Source: CBDIHP01 sp965279195
GTDB lineage: Bacteria > Planctomycetota > Planctomycetia > Isosphaerales > Isosphaeraceae
Reading direction: 5' to 3'
NCBI GenBank assembly: GCA_965279195.1
Contig: CBDIHP010000013.1
Coordinates: forward strand, 1-52,598
DNA length: 52,598 bases
The position numbers and the translations under genes are program-made. Positions 1 through 7,924 of the stretch are shown here, piece after piece; position 1 is the first letter of the stretch; each line of letters opens with the position of its first letter. The notes under the pieces were generated by a model. That model ran no database searches. It had not been told where the DNA came from and saw only the letters and a program-made list of their open reading frames with translations.

Positions 1-148
1 CCCAGGCCCTTTGTTAAGCTACGACCGGCTGTGCGCACGGAATCGGCCTGCAGGGGGCCCGGATGACCGTCCGGCCCTTTGCCCAGGCTGCGGGGAGCCG
101 CGAAGCGGATCGGTCGGGCTGGCACGATGACGGCTGGTGCCAGGGTCG

Positions 149-481
149 TCAGCCGACGCGGTTCACGTCGTACTTGGGCAGGTTCTTGTCGAGGACCTCC
201 TCCGCCATCTCGGAGAGGTTCTTGCCCCGCTGGTAGGCCAGCATCATCAGCCGGAAGTGAACGCCCTTGGACAGATAGAGGCGGCGGCCTTCCAGCTTCT
301 CGCCGGGGGACTTGGTGACCTTGCGTGCCTTGCGGGGCGTCCGAGCCTCGGCCTGGGCGGTGTCCTCGACGGCGGGGGCGATGTCGCCCCCCTGCTCCGG
401 CTCGACCCGCTCCTCAAGCTGCGTCGTGGGCCTGAGGATCCCGGCGGGGATGGCCGACCCGGTCTTTCGCTCGTTCGCCAT
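149..481 (-). CDS. Small ParA partner, putative ribbon-helix-helix centromere-binding protein
   Basis: A 110-residue protein starting inside the 3' end of parA (68-nt overlap) with GAGGAG ten bases before its ATG. The first 60 residues are charged and Ala/Pro-rich and probably disordered. The C-terminal part (about 65-105, with GRRLYLSKGVHFRLMMLAYQ followed by an ...NLSEMAEEVLDKNLPKY helix) has the strand-helix-helix look of ribbon-helix-helix DNA-binding proteins. In plasmid partition operons the second gene usually encodes the centromere-binding adaptor that stimulates ParA ATPase. Position and overlap support that role here; the fold assignment is by eye. No classical ParB domain is present. 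Confidence 0.62.
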   Translation of the reverse strand: MANERKTGSAIPAGILRPTTQLEERVEPEQGGDIAPAVEDTAQAEARTPRKARKVTKSPGEKLEGRRLYLSKGVHFRLMMLAYQRGKNLSEMAEEVLDKNLPKYDVNRVG

Positions 482-1232
482 TGGTCAGGATCTCCTCGGC
501 CAATGCCTTGTAGGCGACGGCCCCGTTGCTGGTGGGTGCGTAGGTCAGGACCGACTCGTGTCGGGCGTGGGCTTCCTCGATCTTGATGGACCTGGGGATC
601 CGGGTCTTGAAGACGAGGTCGCCGAACAACTCCCGGAGCTGGGCTTCGAGGTCCTTGTGGACGTTGTTCTTGTCCACCTGGGTCATGATCACGCCGCCGA
701 TCCGGAGCGACTTGTTCTCGAGGAACCGCCGGACCTGGGCGACGTCGTCCTGGAGCTGGCCGAGGCCGAGCACGCCGAACAGGCCGGGCGTGAACGGGAC
801 GATCAGCTCCTGGACGTAGTTCAGGATGTTCGTGGTGAGGATCGACCGCGTCGGCGCGGTGTCGAGGATGACGACGTCGTAATCCCCTTCGACCTCTTCC
901 AGTGCCGCCCGCAGGCGACGTTCACGCCCGACCTCGGTGGCGAGCACGACCGTGGCGTCCGCCAGGGTGGCGTCGGCGGGGATCAGGTCCACCCCGTCGA
1001 ACCCGGTGGGGACGATCGCCTCGACCGCCCTGCTCTCCCCCGTCACGACCTCGAACAACGTCGGCTGTCGTGGCTTCTCGCCGCCCAGGAGGACGTAACT
1101 GGAGTTCCCCTGGGGGTCGCAATCGACCACGAGGATCCGCTTGCCCTTCCTCGCCAGGGCCGCCGCGAGGTTGAGCACGGTCGTGGTCTTCGAGACCCCG
1201 CCCTTTTCGGAGATGAGCGCGATCGACCGCAT
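414..1232 (-). CDS. parA: ParA-family partition ATPase
   Basis: A 272-residue deviant-Walker ATPase that would position plasmid copies before division by cycling on and off the nucleoid. The ATG at 1232 begins MRSIALISEKGG and is preceded by GCAGGAGG eleven bases upstream; the frame stays open further upstream only through the GC-rich repeat tract. Motifs seen: deviant Walker A EKGGVSKTT (a Ser where most ParA have Gly), the switch motif VVDCDPQGNSS, and the Walker B strand YDVVILDTAPTRS. Length fits the small type Ib/soj-like ParA group. It forms an overlapping operon with the 110-aa partner gene. Family assignment is secure; plasmid partition rather than chromosome segregation is inferred from context. 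Confidence 0.93.
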   Translation of the reverse strand: MRSIALISEKGGVSKTTTVLNLAAALARKGKRILVVDCDPQGNSSYVLLGGEKPRQPTLFEVVTGESRAVEAIVPTGFDGVDLIPADATLADATVVLATEVGRERRLRAALEEVEGDYDVVILDTAPTRSILTTNILNYVQELIVPFTPGLFGVLGLGQLQDDVAQVRRFLENKSLRIGGVIMTQVDKNNVHKDLEAQLRELFGDLVFKTRIPRSIKIEEAHARHESVLTYAPTSNGAVAYKALAEEILTNGERAKDRVGHPRRDPQAHDAA

Positions 1233-1289
1233 GGGCGTGGATCCTCCTGCAATTCCCGATCGGATCGCGGGCACCGCGACCTTTAGGCT

Positions 1290-1712
1290 TTCGGGCACCC
1301 GGGCCCACCTGCCCGTGGGCCTGCCGCCCCTCGGGCCTGCAGATCCCCAGTATCGGGGGCACGGGGTGCTGTAGGCCCATAGGCCCGCCGAACCGTGGGC
1401 CTGTGCGCTCCTGGGCCTGTGAGCCCCGGGGATCGAGTGCCCCCGGGTCTGCGTGCCCGGAGTATCATGAGCCCTCGGGCCCCGGTGCCTCGGGGATCGC
1501 CGACCCTGGGGTCCTGGAGCTGTGAGGATCCGGGGCACGCCGGCCTTTGGGCTCGCGGGCCTACCTGCCTTGCTGCCTTCGGGCACGCGGCACCACGGGC
1601 ACATGGGACTCTGTGCTCGCGGGCTTCCAGGCGCACGGTATCAGGGGCCCGTGGGCCTGTAGGCCCTGGGGATCGCGGGCATGGGGGCCTGTAGGCCCGT
1701 GGGCCTCTGGTG
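1290..1712. repeat. Degenerate GC-rich repeat tract upstream of parA, candidate centromere
   Basis: About 420 bp between parA and the next plus-strand gene are built from imperfect 13-17 bp units rich in GTGGGCCTG, TAGGCCC, GGGGATCG and CGGGC words in direct and inverted orientation (for example CCCGTGGGCCTGTAGGCCC near 1648-1666 and again near 1688-1705 in rearranged order). The units are degenerate, so no exact copy number is given. All six frames are open because stop codons are rare in such sequence, but none looks like protein. Location directly in front of a parA operon suggests a parS/parC-like binding region or an operator; this is inference. Confidence 0.5.
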
Positions 1713-1781
1713 CGTCCGGGGCCGCCACAAGGACGCCATGAGAACGCCACGGACCCAGCGGGGCAGGGGAGGGCACCACGG

Positions 1782-2021
1782 ATGGCCTGGGATGAGGAAG
1801 CGATGCTCCGCCGGTTCGTCTGGGGGTACGCGCACCGGTTCGCCATGAAGCGGTGGATCTGCGGCGGGAGGGTATTCGACCCCGACGACCGGTCCGACTA
1901 CGGCGAGGTGGTCAGGGCGATCGAGTTCGAGCTGGGGCAGGGGGCCCTCGACGATCTCGACCCCGAACTGGTCACCGACGCGATCCGGACGGGGATGGTG
2001 GACCGGGTGCCGCACTGGTGA
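1782..2021 (+). CDS. Hypothetical 79-aa protein
   Basis: The ATG at 1782 follows AGGGGAGGG by nine bases. The product (MAWDEEAMLRRFVWGYAHRF...) is acidic, with an amphipathic N-terminal helix and a C-terminal half rich in Asp/Glu (GEVVRAIEFELGQGALDDLD). No signal peptide, membrane segment or known motif is seen. It diverges from parA across the repeat tract. Upstream in-frame codons are inside the GC-rich repeats and are not counted as coding. Function unknown. Confidence 0.6.
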   Translation: MAWDEEAMLRRFVWGYAHRFAMKRWICGGRVFDPDDRSDYGEVVRAIEFELGQGALDDLDPELVTDAIRTGMVDRVPHW

Positions 2022-2878
2022 CCGACGACTTTCCTTTATAGCCACATACGCCGCTCATCCGATATGATTCGTGCTCGTGTGCATGCACTGGTCGCAAGGA
2101 TCTAGCCGATACCGTGTCCCCACGGATATCCCGACCATGAGTATCTCCGCGAACTGCGAGCCTGCACCGCCGTCGCCCGATCGCTTCCTCCGCGACCTCG
2201 CTTTTCGCCTGGTGGGCGAGCATGAGCGGGCCTCGGCCACCTCTTAAACAATTCAGAGAAAAGCTTCGACATCGCCGATGATTTGCGGCCGAAAGCCAAC
2301 ATATATGACATTTGTCTGGTAATTTGATCCGGCTCCCTCGACAAGCGTCAGGGGCCGTGTATAGAACGGTCGATAGCCCGCCGTTTCCTCGCGGAGACAC
2401 GTCGACGTGCCACCGAGGGGTGGCGAGTCCTGCCCGGGGCGTACTCGCGTCGGGTGCGTCACCGTGCTCCCGTCCGGTGGCGTCTCTCTCCGCCCCGGCC
2501 GCCGGTTCGCCCCGCGTGCGATCTCAATCCGGCAGTCCAGAAGCGTCTAATCTGATGTCTGACCCCGAGGGCCCACGAGGGCCGATCCGCCTCTGCGGGA
2601 GTGTCGTCGACCTTGATGTTTCGAACACTTGCAGCCGACCTCGGCGTCGACGACACTGCGCCCGTCGCTGATCCTGTTGGCGGCAAATCTCGGGGCCGGG
2701 CGGTGCGAGGGCAAACGCGCCGCCCGGCCTTTAGTATTCGCGGGCCGTGTCGCCCGGCGATCCATCGACGACGCTGCCATCGTCGTCGTGTTGGTTGGCG
2801 TCTTCCGGCGTCAGTCAACTTCGGGGCAGGGGATCGACCGGACGGCCGTGCCCTCGAATAGCCGGATGACCACGACGA
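2022..2878. other. 857 bp without a recognisable gene
   Basis: Open frames here lack start signals and show biased, low-complexity Arg/Pro translations typical of noncoding GC-rich DNA. A short AT-richer piece (2230-2320) could hold a promoter but no convincing hexamer pair was found. The right end (about 2810-2990) belongs to a duplicated block described under the 69-aa gene. Confidence 0.5.
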
Positions 2879-3088
2879 TCATCGTTTCATCCCAGGGGAC
2901 TGAGGCTCGGGCAGCTCGGCCCAGGGCCTCGGCCGGATGGCGAACGCGAGCAGCTTGTCGGGGCGGGGCACCTCCGAGACCTCGACGTAGCGCCGCCCCA
3001 TGCCCTGGCGGGCGGCCCAGTACGACTCGATCAACTCGATGTTCTCATCGAGGATGCGGTCGGCCCTGGATTGGAGTTCGTCGTCCAT
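2879..3088 (-). CDS. Hypothetical 69-aa protein, 3' end frameshifted relative to a nearby partial copy
   Basis: Product MDDELQSRADRILDENIELIE... with the core YVEVSEVPRPDKLLAFAIRPRPWAELPEP. It has no known domain. A second, partial copy of its C-terminal coding region lies at 3338-3489. In that copy translation continues past ...WAELPEP with VAWGEATVIVVIRLIEGTA, whereas here a 2-nt difference near 2898 shifts the frame and ends the protein with QSPGMKR. The longer form may be the ancestral one, so this gene may be 3'-damaged. Start chosen at the ATG that opens the acidic helix MDDELQ. Confidence 0.5.
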   Translation of the reverse strand: MDDELQSRADRILDENIELIESYWAARQGMGRRYVEVSEVPRPDKLLAFAIRPRPWAELPEPQSPGMKR

Positions 3089-3337
3089 AATGATGGCGAT
3101 CGTACGGAATCCGCTCGCCCGGCGACAGTCTCGTTGGTTACGATCAAATCGTTCGTCGATCCCGCCTCTTTCGACGGACACATCGGGCCGGCGTCGATCC
3201 CGGGGGGGAGATGGCGCCGGCCCTTTGATGTTCCGGGAGGTTGCGAATCGTTTCGGGGCGTGGGACAGTTGTCGAGTCCTCCCCGGACGCTGACGCCTCG
3301 ACCCGGTTCGTCCCGGCCGAGGCGTCGGTTGTTGGCG

Positions 3338-3489
3338 GGGCGGGGGATCGACCGGATGGCCGTCCCCTCGATCAGCCGGATGACCACGATGACCGTCGCT
3401 TCGCCCCAGGCGACAGGCTCAGGCAGCTCGGCCCAGGGCCTCGGGCGGATGGCGAACGCGAGCAGGCGATCGGGTCGGGGCACCTCCAC
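3338..3489 (-). pseudogene. Partial duplicate of the 69-aa gene (C-terminal part only)
   Basis: Minus-strand translation gives EVPRPDRLLAFAIRPRPWAE LPEPVAWGEATVIVVIRLIEG TAIRSIPRPANN, closely matching the C-terminal half of the 69-aa protein. The N-terminal half is absent; upstream sequence is the end of the 115-aa gene. Similarity on the DNA level extends over about 150-160 bp. This is a gene-end remnant left by duplication or recombination. Confidence 0.6.
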
Positions 3490-3510
3490 CGACTCGACCG
3501 CGGCCGGTGC

Positions 3511-3858
3511 TCACCCGGGCAATTCCCAGTCGAGTGCACGCAGCAACAGGCGGGCGAGCCGTTGCGGGTCGTCTACCCCCTCCCTCAGCAACATCTCCGG
3601 GATCGTGAGCCGTTTGCCAACCCGCCGCATCACGGCCGGGGCGACCTCCGCCCAGGAATGGTGATCATCGGGCCGCCCCTGCAATGCGAACAAGATCTGC
3701 GAGGAGGTCCGGTGAAGGTCCCGACGCATAGGATGCGGGACGTCCTCCGAATGGGCCAACTCTTGCGCCACCTCGGCCACGATCCGATAAGCGTCCCGCA
3801 GCCTCTGCAACAGCGCGGGATCGCAGGGGCCGTCGTGGGCCGCCGAATGGTCTGTCAT
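3511..3858 (-). CDS. Hypothetical 115-aa soluble protein
   Basis: Product begins MTDHSAAHDGPCDPALLQRL and is predicted all-helical (AYRIVAEVAQELAHSEDVPH; EVAPAVMRRVGKRLTIPEML). No signal peptide or membrane segment. An upstream in-frame extension to about 4050 exists, but the ATG at 3858 begins the well-structured part. The ribosome site is weak. No family is recognised; the helical, charged composition fits a small plasmid accessory protein. Confidence 0.5.
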   Translation of the reverse strand: MTDHSAAHDGPCDPALLQRLRDAYRIVAEVAQELAHSEDVPHPMRRDLHRTSSQILFALQGRPDDHHSWAEVAPAVMRRVGKRLTIPEMLLREGVDDPQRLARLLLRALDWELPG

Positions 3859-4134
3859 GGCCCACACCGCCTCGTGTGGAGGGAAGGGACGGGGCTCGAG
3901 TCGTCGAGTGATCCCGCCCGGGGCGGCATCGACCCAGGCGTGGAGGATCAGAGGGGGATACCAGAGAGTATCGTCCCCACAACGGCAATTGCAAGCTTGG
4001 AAATATGATTGTTCAGGTTTTGCTCGATCGCACCCGTGCATATGACTCACACGTCAAACCGCGACGGCCCTCGCAGTCCGGGCCGATTCGAGACGGGAGT
4101 GGTGTGGATGTATGAGTTTACCGAGTGCGGTTGT

Positions 4135-4647
4135 CTATTCGCCTGGAGGTCGCAGCAGGTCGAACGCCTCCGGATGGCGTGATGCCATGTCGAGCAAGCG
4201 GTCTTGGATCTCATCGCCGACGGCGATCAAGACGTCGTGATGGTTCTCGCAGAGGAGCCAGTTGAGGTCCTTCGGCACGATGTAGTACTCGAATCCGTAG
4301 CACTCGCCGATGACATCGCGGATGTCCCCAATGTCCCCCTCGCAGACCACAAACGAGCGGTCCAGGCAATCGCCCGCGATCAGCCACAGCAGGTCCGAAT
4401 GCGAGGGCACGACATCGGTGATGTAGCGATAGGCGTAGGACGACCCCCCGATGTAGTGGGCGGTGACAGGCTCGGGTCGGAACCAAGACCACCACCATCC
4501 GCTTCGCGGTTCGACCACAAAGCGTGTCTCGACACTCCGCCAAACCACCGACGCCTCGCTGTCGGCGAGGACTCGGAACCGCGACGTGGGCCAAGCCAGC
4601 CTCGTGACGGCATCGTGAATCTCACGTCCCAGGTCTTCGCCGCTCAT
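4135..4647 (-). CDS. Hypothetical 170-aa protein translationally coupled to an IS66 transposase
   Basis: Start codon overlaps the transposase stop (ATGA), so it is probably translated by re-initiation. The protein is acidic and rich in aromatics, with a Trp cluster (GWWWSWFRPEPV), a YIGGSSYAYRYITDVVPSHS strand-turn and a conserved-looking C-terminal motif (YGFEYYIVPKDLNWLLCENH HDVLIAVG). I recall this EYYIVPKDLxWLLCENHHDV pattern from uncharacterised proteins in planctomycetes and contact-toxin neighbourhoods, where small acidic proteins often act as immunity factors; this is weak recollection, not a verified match. No transposition role is evident. Confidence 0.7.
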   Translation of the reverse strand: MSGEDLGREIHDAVTRLAWPTSRFRVLADSEASVVWRSVETRFVVEPRSGWWWSWFRPEPVTAHYIGGSSYAYRYITDVVPSHSDLLWLIAGDCLDRSFVVCEGDIGDIRDVIGECYGFEYYIVPKDLNWLLCENHHDVLIAVGDEIQDRLLDMASRHPEAFDLLRPPGE

Positions 4648-6062
4648 GGCGAGGCCGATGGGCCGAGGACGGGCTTGTCGGGGGCAAGGTGGGCGAACGG
4701 GACGAGATGGCCTCGCCCCTGGCGGAGCATGTCCCCCAGAGACCGAATGATGTCCATGCCTTGGCGTCGGCAGGTCCGCAGCACACTGGCAAGCACCGCG
4801 TGCGTCTCCGCCCCGGCCTCGGTCCGGTTGCCCGCCGATAGCTTCCGCGCGATCACCGCCGGGCGGATCTCACGCTCGGCCAGGTTGTTCGTCGCGTCGA
4901 CCTCATCATGATCGAGGAAGCGCAGCAGGTGCTCGCGCTGCTTGCGCAGCCGCCGGGCCAGCCGGGCGTTGTCCGGGTCGGTGTAGCATCCCGCCAGCAG
5001 CCGATCCAACTCGGCGTGGACCTTGCCGCGCAGCCCTGCATAGCCCCGATCGCCGATCGCCCCCCGCCGACGCTTCAACGCCATCGCCTTGCGCAGGAGC
5101 GCCGCCACCCGGCGGCTGAACCGCACCGCCCCCCGCGTCTTGGCCGCCTCGATCTCCCGGCAGGACTTGAGCAGGTGGGCCAGGCACTTCTGCTTGGCGA
5201 AGGGGAGCGGGTCGTAGGCCAGGAAGCAGTCGCTGACGAGCATCCCGGCGAACTCCTCGCCCAGCACCTCGACGACCACCCCGTGGGCCCGGCTCCGGCG
5301 GATGCGGTAGAGCGTGGCGTGCTCGTCGGCGAAGACCCACAACCAGGCCGACCGGCCGCCGATCTTCCAGCCGGTCTCGTCGACATGCTGCACGGCGCTC
5401 TGGCGGGCCGCCTCGACCAACCGGTCATAGCTGGGCTGGGCCAGCTTGCGCAGGCGATGGCCGCTGCGAGCCAGGGCCGCCGAGGCGACGACCAGGCCGG
5501 TGAGGGTGAGAAGCACCGAGGAGCATTTGCGATACGAGACGCCCAGGCGATGCTTCAGGTCGGCGGCGAACCCGAGCAGGCGCGGGCCGTACTGGACGGC
5601 GGCCGAGCCCAGGGCATCGGAGGTCTGCTCGGGGTGGCGTCCCTGAATCCGTCGGTCGCAGGCCGGGCAGCGGGCCACCGGGATGCGGAAGCGGGTGACG
5701 ACCGGCTTGGGCTCGGGCAGGTCGATCTGATACTGGTCGTGGATTGTGACCGGAGCCTCGCTCAACGACGTTTGGCATTCCGGGCAATCCGGCGGCAGCG
5801 AAACCTCGATGGTGCGATCGACCTGCTCCGGCGGCGATGCGGATCGATGGCTGGGCGGGTGGCCAGCCTTGCGTCCCGGCCGCTTCGGGTCCGCCTTGAG
5901 CGTGCCCTTGGAGAATGGGGCGGCCTGCCGCTTGCCCGCCCTCCTGGACTGCTCCAACTCGGTCTTGAGCCGTTCCACCTCGGCGCGAAGCTGTTCAATC
6001 TGACGGGCCTGGAGGCGAGTCAGTTCGAGGAGTTCCTCGTATGTGGGCGGCTTGCCATCCAT
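4644..6062 (-). CDS. IS66-family transposase (TnpC/OrfB type)
   Basis: A 472-residue DDE transposase. Order: N-terminal coiled coil (EELLELTRLQARQIEQLRAE VERLKTELEQ), a basic linker, a zinc-finger (CPECQTSL...CPACDRR, about residues 110-150), then the RNase H-like core with HVDETGWKIGG, LVSDCFLAYDPLPFA and the C-terminal NNLAEREIRPAVIARKLSAG NRTEAG. These are the catalytic Asp/Asp/Glu neighbourhoods of IS66. Length is close to the family norm, and no frameshift is seen. It may be active in isolation if accessory Tnp proteins are supplied elsewhere or not required. Confidence 0.93.
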   Translation of the reverse strand: MDGKPPTYEELLELTRLQARQIEQLRAEVERLKTELEQSRRAGKRQAAPFSKGTLKADPKRPGRKAGHPPSHRSASPPEQVDRTIEVSLPPDCPECQTSLSEAPVTIHDQYQIDLPEPKPVVTRFRIPVARCPACDRRIQGRHPEQTSDALGSAAVQYGPRLLGFAADLKHRLGVSYRKCSSVLLTLTGLVVASAALARSGHRLRKLAQPSYDRLVEAARQSAVQHVDETGWKIGGRSAWLWVFADEHATLYRIRRSRAHGVVVEVLGEEFAGMLVSDCFLAYDPLPFAKQKCLAHLLKSCREIEAAKTRGAVRFSRRVAALLRKAMALKRRRGAIGDRGYAGLRGKVHAELDRLLAGCYTDPDNARLARRLRKQREHLLRFLDHDEVDATNNLAEREIRPAVIARKLSAGNRTEAGAETHAVLASVLRTCRRQGMDIIRSLGDMLRQGRGHLVPFAHLAPDKPVLGPSASP

Positions 6063-6191
6063 GACAGGAGTTTTACACGAGCGGCGGTGTCAGACGCCAC
6101 GGGCAAGCGGTTAAACGCCCGGTAACCAAGTACGTGTGGATGATCAATGACGTGAAGGGAAGGCCGGGCGGTTGCAGCGCCCGGCGTGGCT

Positions 6192-6299
6192 TCAGGCGGG
6201 ATAGGCGGCTTCGAGCCGAGCACGCTCGGCCTCTCCGGCGAGGATCGTGTCGAAAATCTCCGCCACGGTCCGGGGATGGTTCGTCGCGTTGCAGGTCAT
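6192..6299 (-). CDS. Small 35-aa protein
   Basis: A short frame reading MTCNATNHPRTVAEIFDTIL AGEAERARLEAAYPA. GGAGG lies eight bases before the ATG at 6299 (an alternative ATG at 6305 is too close to the ribosome site). The C-terminal two thirds form a regular amphipathic helix with normal codon bias, unlike random GC-rich DNA. It follows the 82-aa gene on the same strand after 57 nt, so the two probably form an operon. Function unknown. Confidence 0.5.
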   Translation of the reverse strand: MTCNATNHPRTVAEIFDTILAGEAERARLEAAYPA

Positions 6300-6356
6300 C
6301 GGCATGCCCTCCGGCGAGTGCGGGAGGCCCGGTTCCCCGGCCCCCTCGGTTCGTTC

Positions 6357-6605
6357 TCAGGCGTGGAACCGGCCGTTGTGCAGGGCGGCGATGAACTCGT
6401 ATTCCTCGGCGTCGGCCTCGATGATCGCGTTGGCGGCGGCAATCTCGTCGCGGAAGTACCAGGCGATGCGGTCGGCGTCGGTGGGGCCCTCGACCCGGGC
6501 GGGGCGGCCGGGGTTCAGCTTGGCGGAGGCGGCGGGCGGAGAGATGAGGCCGGCACCGAAGGCGTTAGGCTGGACAACCGCGTCGAAGGAGAAGAGAATG
6601 GTCAT
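6357..6605 (-). CDS. Hypothetical 82-aa protein
   Basis: Begins MTILFSFDAVVQPNAFGAGL with GGAAGG eight bases upstream. The C-terminal half (PTDADRIAWYFRDEIAAANAIIEADAEEYEFIAAL) is helical and acidic. No domain recognised. It heads a probable two-gene operon with the 35-aa gene. An unusual plus-strand terminator-like hairpin lies just upstream (6643-6674). Confidence 0.6.
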   Translation of the reverse strand: MTILFSFDAVVQPNAFGAGLISPPAASAKLNPGRPARVEGPTDADRIAWYFRDEIAAANAIIEADAEEYEFIAALHNGRFHA

Positions 6606-6642
6606 CTGATAGGCCTTCCGCTGTAAGGCTTGTCTTCGGCTC

Positions 6643-6674
6643 TGTCGGGTCTAGCCACCCGGCAGGGCTTTTTT
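6643..6674 (+). terminator. Terminator-like hairpin with T-run
   Basis: TGTCGGGT and ACCCGGCA form an 8-bp stem (one G-U) around CTAGCC, followed by GGGCTTTTTT on the plus strand. No convincing plus-strand gene ends here, so it may insulate the downstream regulated promoter from read-through, or be incidental. Confidence 0.45.
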
Positions 6675-6681
6675 GGTTTCA

Positions 6682-6791
6682 GGTGTGACACTCACACCCG
6701 ACACACACATAGTACTACCAAGTACTACCATGGTCAATAGTCATCCTCGGTATTGCTCGGAATTGTCTTTGTACTACCGTGGTGGTATAGT
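6682..6791 (+). promoter_or_regulatory. Promoter with repeated operator words upstream of a ribbon-helix-helix gene
   Basis: A sigma70-like promoter is visible: TTGTCT at 6763-6768, 17-bp spacer, TATAGT at 6786-6791. Upstream and within the spacer the word GTACTACC occurs three times (6712, 6722, 6771), the last followed by an inverted partner GGTGGTAT (6781-6788). A perfect palindrome GGTGTGA-CAC-TCACACC lies at 6682-6698. The gene downstream encodes a small DNA-binding-like protein, so autoregulation through the GTACTACC words is likely. Confidence 0.55.
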
Positions 6792-6814
6792 TGCGGCATG
6801 AAAGGAGGCCCATC

Positions 6815-7030
6815 GTGGCCAAGAAAGCTGCCGCACCCAAAGCGACCCAAGCCGCCGCCGATACCGCCTCGACCGTCATGTCGATCAAGATGACCGTCGC
6901 ATTCAAAGATTGGCTCAACGAACTAGCCGCGTTCGATCGCTGCACTACAGCGCAGGCCATGGAGAAGGGCGCCATCCTCTATGCCCAGAAGGTGGGGTTC
7001 ACCAAGCCCGCACCGATGCGGACCAAGTAG
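6815..7030 (+). CDS. 71-aa putative ribbon-helix-helix regulator
   Basis: GTG start at 6815 preceded by AGGAGG. The N-terminus is Lys/Ala-rich (AKKAAAPKATQAAADTAS); the body MSIKMTVAFKDWLNELAAFD RCTTAQAMEKGAILYAQKVG resembles an Arc/MetJ-type strand followed by two helices (V-A-F-K-D-W-L as helix A, CTTAQAMEKGAILYA as helix B). It is preceded by a promoter bearing repeated GTACTACC words that are probable self-binding sites. Likely a plasmid copy-control or maintenance regulator; that role is inference. Confidence 0.7.
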   Translation: MAKKAAAPKATQAAADTASTVMSIKMTVAFKDWLNELAAFDRCTTAQAMEKGAILYAQKVGFTKPAPMRTK

Positions 7031-7094
7031 CAGGCACTCGCCGCCCACTGGGCACTGCCACACGGGGTCCTTCGAGATCCGGGCAGCCGATATG

Positions 7095-7436
7095 TTATGA
7101 ACTCGGTTGAACCAAGCCCTCCAAGGAGATGTCGCCGCCGAGGGACCAGAACTCCCAGGGGATCAGCAGGGCGCGTCGATATTTCCGGGCTGTCTTCTCG
7201 CAGTCCTCGGCCACCCGGCGAGTCATCCTCGCCTCATCGGGCAACGACCGGGCGGCCCGTCGTGCCGCTTCTGCGTGTCTCGATTTGGCCTCTGCCTCAT
7301 GCATGGCGGCCATCGCGTAACAGACCTTCCAACGCCGCACGGCTTCGGGCAGCACGGCCGGGACGGCCCAGAGGGCGATCGCGATGAAGACGAGGCCGAG
7401 CATGGACCTCTGGATGGTCAGCCGGGGCAGTCGCAT
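7095..7436 (-). CDS. Single-pass membrane protein, 113 aa
   Basis: Starts MRLPRLTIQRSMLGLVFIAI with one hydrophobic helix (residues 12-31) and then a long charged, Ala/Arg/Glu-rich helical region (AMHEAEAKSRHAEAARRAAR) that could be a coiled coil, ending with LIPWEFWSLGGD. Short proteins with an R-L-T-I-[RQ]-R-x-M opening and one helix are very common in Planctomycetes and have no known function. No ribosome site stands out. Confidence 0.7.
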   Translation of the reverse strand: MRLPRLTIQRSMLGLVFIAIALWAVPAVLPEAVRRWKVCYAMAAMHEAEAKSRHAEAARRAARSLPDEARMTRRVAEDCEKTARKYRRALLIPWEFWSLGGDISLEGLVQPSS

Positions 7437-7590
7437 GAGAAGCCATCTCGCGGTTCGAACGCGGATCCTCGCCGCCCATTCATGGGGAGTTTACGATAAC
7501 CGCGTCCGGACCCCTGGCGAAACACATACCGACGCTCGGCCTGGACAACCCAGCGCCGGGTGTTTCGCTATCCCAGGAGAACCCGATCCG

Positions 7591-7848
7591 ATGGAATGGA
7601 TCACGCCCAAGGCCGCTATGGAGATCCTCGGCGTCGGCCAGGGCAGGCTCTACTCGCTCATCCGCGAGAAGAAGCTGCCGGCGTACCGGATGGGGGACGG
7701 CCCTCGCGCCCGGTATCGCCTCAAGCGGGAGGAGGTGGACGCCTTCCTCGAGGAACGGCGGACGGTGCCCCGGCCCGCCGTCGTGCCGAAGCTGCCGCCC
7801 GAGCTGAGGCGGAAGGAGTACGTGAGCCGCCGCGACTACGGCTTCTGA
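7591..7848 (+). CDS. Excisionase/MerR-like helix-turn-helix protein, 85 aa
   Basis: ATG at 7591 with AGGAGA ten bases upstream. MEWITPKAAMEILGVGQGRL YSLIREKKLPAYRMGD...RYRLKREEVDAFLEERR is the HTH_17/excisionase pattern: a helix-turn-helix with recognition helix GRLYSLIREKKL and a small wing. The tail (RRTVPRPAVVPKLPPELRRK) is basic. Proteins of this type act as excisionases or as local transcription regulators on mobile elements; no recombinase gene lies next to it, so regulation is more likely. Confidence 0.8.
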   Translation: MEWITPKAAMEILGVGQGRLYSLIREKKLPAYRMGDGPRARYRLKREEVDAFLEERRTVPRPAVVPKLPPELRRKEYVSRRDYGF

Positions 7849-7924
7849 TCGCATAGCAGATGACGCTCGACCATCGCACACTCTGGGGCCGGGTGCTTTG
7901 CTTGGACCCTCCCCCCGTCACGTT

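Larger units (their letters stand above)
4116..6127 (-). mobile_element. IS66-family element, possibly carrying the 170-aa passenger gene
   Basis: The transposase gene sits inside imperfect ends: GTTTACCGAGTG at 4116-4127 and CGCCCGGTAACC at 6116-6127 (its complement GGTTACCGGGCG matches 9 of 12). The flanking 8-mers ATGTATGA and AAGTACGT agree at only 5 of 8 positions, so a target duplication is not proven. If these ends are right, the element includes the 170-aa gene at 4135-4647 as a passenger. Only a TnpC-type gene is present; the small TnpA/TnpB partners of classical IS66 are missing. Confidence 0.5.

Noticed and set aside
4116..6135. 8-bp target duplication for the IS66 element
   Set aside because: ATGTATGA and AAGTACGT match at 5 of 8 positions only.
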